Source: Larix sibirica
Lineage: Eukaryota > Streptophyta > Pinopsida > Pinales > Pinaceae
NCBI GenBank assembly: GCA_004151065.3
Contig: NWUY0300052190.1
Location: forward strand, 11,296 to 21,495
Length of the DNA stretch: 10,200 bases
Reading direction: 5' to 3'
Position 1 is the first letter of the stretch, and each line of letters begins with the position of its first letter. Position numbers and translations under genes: made by a program. The notes under the pieces were generated by a model. That model saw nothing but the letters and a program-made list of their open reading frames with translations, did not search any database and was not told where the DNA came from. This document shows positions 8,263 to 10,200 of the stretch, piece by piece.

Positions 8263-8353
8263 CAATGGTAGCGGATGTTTTACAAAGGTCATTACGGATA
8301 TATTTTATAACTAAAAAAAACTCGGCGCCCGGAGGTTTTAGTGGATGTATTTT

Positions 8354-8976
8354 TTATCGGTGTACTTAGTTGAAATTACACGCACCGGTGCGTGTCGTAA
8401 TAAGACGCACCAATGCACTCAAACAGAACAAGCACCGGAAAGAACCAAATTTCAACGCCGCCACTGGTGCTTGCGTATAGATTATATGCATCGGTGCTTA
8501 TTTACAACATAAACGCACCGATGCAATATTTTACATCATACGCACCGTAAATTTTTTAATATTTTTAAACTTTACCGGTGTTGTCCATTTATCAGAGCGC
8601 ATCGATGCATTTCATCGTCAAATGCCCCGGTGCTTATAAACTATCAAAATGACCTGGTGCATTTTAACACCTCAAACGCACTGTCGCGCTTAAACACACA
8701 CAAAAAAAACTGGTGAGTATAATATTTGATCGTTCTTAGTGCGTATAATCCATTGACATGCACCAGTGCGATACAGAGAAGCAAACGCATCGAGTAATCT
8801 ATATGGCGCGTGGACATTCTTATTTTTAAAATTTATCAATGCGTTTGATTTACATTGGAGTGTCGGGCCTGTCGTTTACATAAACACATCGGCGTTTATT
8901 GTTCGTATATATGCACCAGTGCGTAATGTTCGTATAGGCGCACCAATGCGACATATATTATTAAAAGCACCACATA
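8354..8976. repeat. Phased array of about 23 degenerate palindromic decamers (consensus GCACCGGTGC), about 27-bp period
   Basis: Decamer starts were located at 8354, 8382, 8407, 8432, 8461, 8488, 8515, 8542, 8572, 8599, 8624, 8651, 8678, 8707, 8733, 8760, 8787, 8833, 8854, 8886, 8913, 8940 and 8967. Eleven match at eight or more of ten positions: 8382, 8407, 8461, 8488, 8515, 8599, 8624, 8651, 8760, 8913 and 8940. The copy at 8382 sits in a perfect 18-bp palindrome (8378-8395). Eleven of the 22 intervals are exactly 27 and most others are 25-30. Linkers are AT-rich and often end in AAAC. The array is best read as the subterminal protein-binding region of the CACTA element. The small open frame at 8766-8987 lies inside it and is not a gene. 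Confidence 0.8.
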
Positions 8977-8990
8977 TGATTATTTGAACA

Positions 8991-9240
8991 ATGACTACTG
9001 ACACTTCAGTCAAATATATATATTTTATTTTTTATTTTTTCAATTCCATTATTCATCTGAAATTGAAAGATTTGTTTATAGTACTATTCATTTCAATTTT
9101 AATTAGTACATTTGTTTGGATTAATTTCTTATATCATAGATGCAAGCATCTATTGTAATATTTAATAATCCATACATTTAATTACCGATGCACCATTTCA
9201 CATTTAACATTTGACAATAACATTAAAGAATTAAAGGCAA
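8991..9240. other. AT-rich filler without recognised features
   Basis: The stretch holds T-rich and TA-rich runs (for example around 9016-9044) and one isolated decamer-like word (ACCGATGCAC near 9183). It could be the interior of the CACTA element or older flanking DNA. I see no coding sequence and no transposon end here. Confidence 0.5.
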
Positions 9241-10164
9241 CAATTATAGGATTGAAGACTGGCGTTGGTTGATTCAGAAGATTGACATAAGGGTTTGTAA
9301 CTGGTCTTTTCGATGGCTATCAATCGGGGGGCGTTTGGTCTTAGATCAGTTTCACTTAACATCTTGGCAGAGCCTGTCCTGGCCTAAATCGAAAGGTGGA
9401 TGGGGGTTAAAAAATTTAGATATTTTTAACTGTTCCATGAGAACCAAAAGTTTATGGAGGGCACTAAGAGACGGTGGATTGTGGAGTAATGCCATTCAGA
9501 AAAATACCTGAAGACCTTTACTATTCTTCAGTGGATTCGTAATCCGGGTCAAATTCCTCATCAGGTGTCTGCTGTGTGGAGAGGTCTTGTTAGCACCTAT
9601 AATTATATCAGGCCTTGGTTAAATTAGAGGATAGGGAATGGTCGTGATGTTTTTATTGGTATAGACCTATTCATAGGGGATGAAAATTGTTACTCTTTAT
9701 CTACTGCTTTGATTCAGGAGCTACATGGGCAAAAAATTGTAGTGCTTGCAGAGGTTTATCACTATGGTTTTGGTTCTGAAAAACCACACTGGCTCAGTGC
9801 GATGGAATTTGATCTACCTGATTTCTTGTCACCGGAGTAGGACAATTATATTAATCTTTTGACATTCGCGGGTATCTCTTTATCCAACTCTATTGACAGT
9901 TTGGTTTGGAATGGGACTGATTCCAACAGAGTTCTTTCTATAAGAAAGGTCTACAATCTGATACTAAATGATGTCTCACCGTATCCTGTTCATCAATGGT
10001 GGTATTTTAAGCTGTGGAAAAGGAGATTACCCTATAAACTTAAATGTTTTTTATGGCTGTGCTTCAAGGATAAAATATTAACATGGGTAAATTTACAGAA
10101 AAGAGGTTTTTAGGGGCTTGGTGTTTTCTCACTGTGTTATAGTGCGGTCGAGGACATACACCAT
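9241..10164 (+). pseudogene. L1-type LINE remnant: end of reverse transcriptase and RVT-type zinc-finger region
   Basis: The first frame reads DWRWLIQKIDIRV, NWSFRWLSIGGRLVL, then SWQSLSWPKSKGGWGLKNL and SLWRAL. These match the C-terminal part of plant L1-type reverse transcriptases (KI..R...W..R.LS.GGRL.L, then W..LC.PKS.GG.G...L..FN). Roughly 50 residues that usually lie between GGRLVL and SWQSL are deleted. A one-base loss in the A run near 9500-9504 shifts the frame. Frame 2 then continues with RIGNGRDVFIGID (the W.IGNG....W.D block), KLWKRRLPYKLKCFLWL (W...LP.K.K.F.W) and VNLQKRGF. Stops lie at 9625-9627, 9838-9840 and 10111-10113. After these, SLCYSAVEDIHH corresponds to the C..C....E...H zinc-binding region, lacking its first cysteine and the last part. 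It is cut at 10165. The 5' part with the FADD catalytic motif is absent, as in 5'-truncated LINE copies. Confidence 0.85.
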
Positions 10165-10200
10165 TGTAATACCCCCATTTTGACCCTCAGGATATTTTGG
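10165..10200 (+). mobile_element. Candidate LTR start, running off the window
   Basis: LINE coding sequence stops exactly after the codons for the two histidines of the zinc-finger region, and TGTAATACCCCC follows. LTRs start with TG, and the same 13-base word apart from one T/C difference occurs at 1265 and 4931. An LTR retrotransposon inserted in the LINE is the simplest reading. Only 36 bases are visible, so neither the other end nor a target duplication (candidate ACCAT, 10160-10164) can be checked. It could belong to either strand orientation or be unrelated DNA. Confidence 0.45.

Larger units (their letters stand above)
8162..8990. mobile_element. CACTA (En/Spm-like) DNA transposon terminus and subterminal region, right boundary unknown
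   Basis: The segment begins CACTACAAGGAAAAGG, the terminal sequence typical of plant CACTA elements. It starts exactly where the Ty3 protease frame breaks, which supports an insertion. The trinucleotide before it is ACT (8159-8161), the candidate 3-bp target duplication. A strong hairpin and an array of GCACCGGTGC-like palindromes follow, as expected for the subterminal binding-site region used by the element's own DNA-binding protein. No reverse-complement terminus (TTTTCCTTGTAGTG) appears further right. The element therefore continues beyond the window around the LINE, or lost its other end. No transposase coding sequence is visible. Confidence 0.75.

Noticed and set aside
8989-9012. Short inverted repeat TGACT...AGTCA at the end of the decamer array
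   Set aside because: The five-base arms are too short to mean anything in this composition, and the site does not match a transposon end.
9731-9745. TTGTAGTG, a possible reverse CACTA terminus
   Set aside because: It lies within LINE coding sequence that reads through in frame (QKIVVLAE), and the expected preceding TTTTCC is absent.

Overview
This window looks like intergenic, transposon-dominated DNA from a large plant nuclear genome, possibly a gymnosperm, though the species cannot be told from sequence. The evidence is a CACTA-type DNA transposon end, a decayed Ty3/gypsy retrotransposon with a chromodomain-like tail, and a decayed L1-type LINE ending in the zinc-finger region typical of plant LINEs. 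All three are plant families or plant subtypes. I found no intact host gene, tRNA, rRNA, CRISPR array or bacterial-style operon. Every long open frame is either a TE remnant or a chance frame.

Layout. Bases 1-3665 and 3667-7331 are the same sequence, separated by one N at 3666. Both copies begin on the same base, and the window also begins on that base. This is better explained by a redundant contig joined in front of the contig that contains it than by a biological tandem duplication. The real locus is therefore probably 3667-10200, and 1-3666 should be treated as duplicate sequence.

Within the real locus, 3667-5211 is AT-rich DNA of unknown origin. From 5212 to 8160 a Ty3/gypsy element lies on the minus strand. 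Reading from high to low coordinates, it holds the end of the protease, a linker, reverse transcriptase, a deletion that removed RNase H, integrase fragments, a chromodomain-like tail, a polypurine tract and a 1081-bp 3' LTR bounded by TGTTA/TAACA. One reading frame runs unshifted from 8160 to 7129 but carries seven stop codons. At 8162 a CACTA-family terminus interrupts the protease region. Behind the terminus lie a 24-bp hairpin and about 23 degenerate copies of a palindromic decamer (GCACCGGTGC) spaced mostly 27 bp apart. AT-rich filler (about 8991-9240) leads to a LINE remnant on the plus strand (9241-10164). The LINE is cut at its zinc finger by what looks like the start of another LTR element (TGTAATACCCCC) at 10165, which runs off the window.

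The genes do not work together as a system: this is a nest of dead elements. The order of insertion can be partly read. CACTA landed in the Ty3 element, and the LTR element landed in the LINE. The least ordinary signal is the phased palindrome array in the CACTA subterminal region, which probably served as binding sites for the element's own transposition protein.
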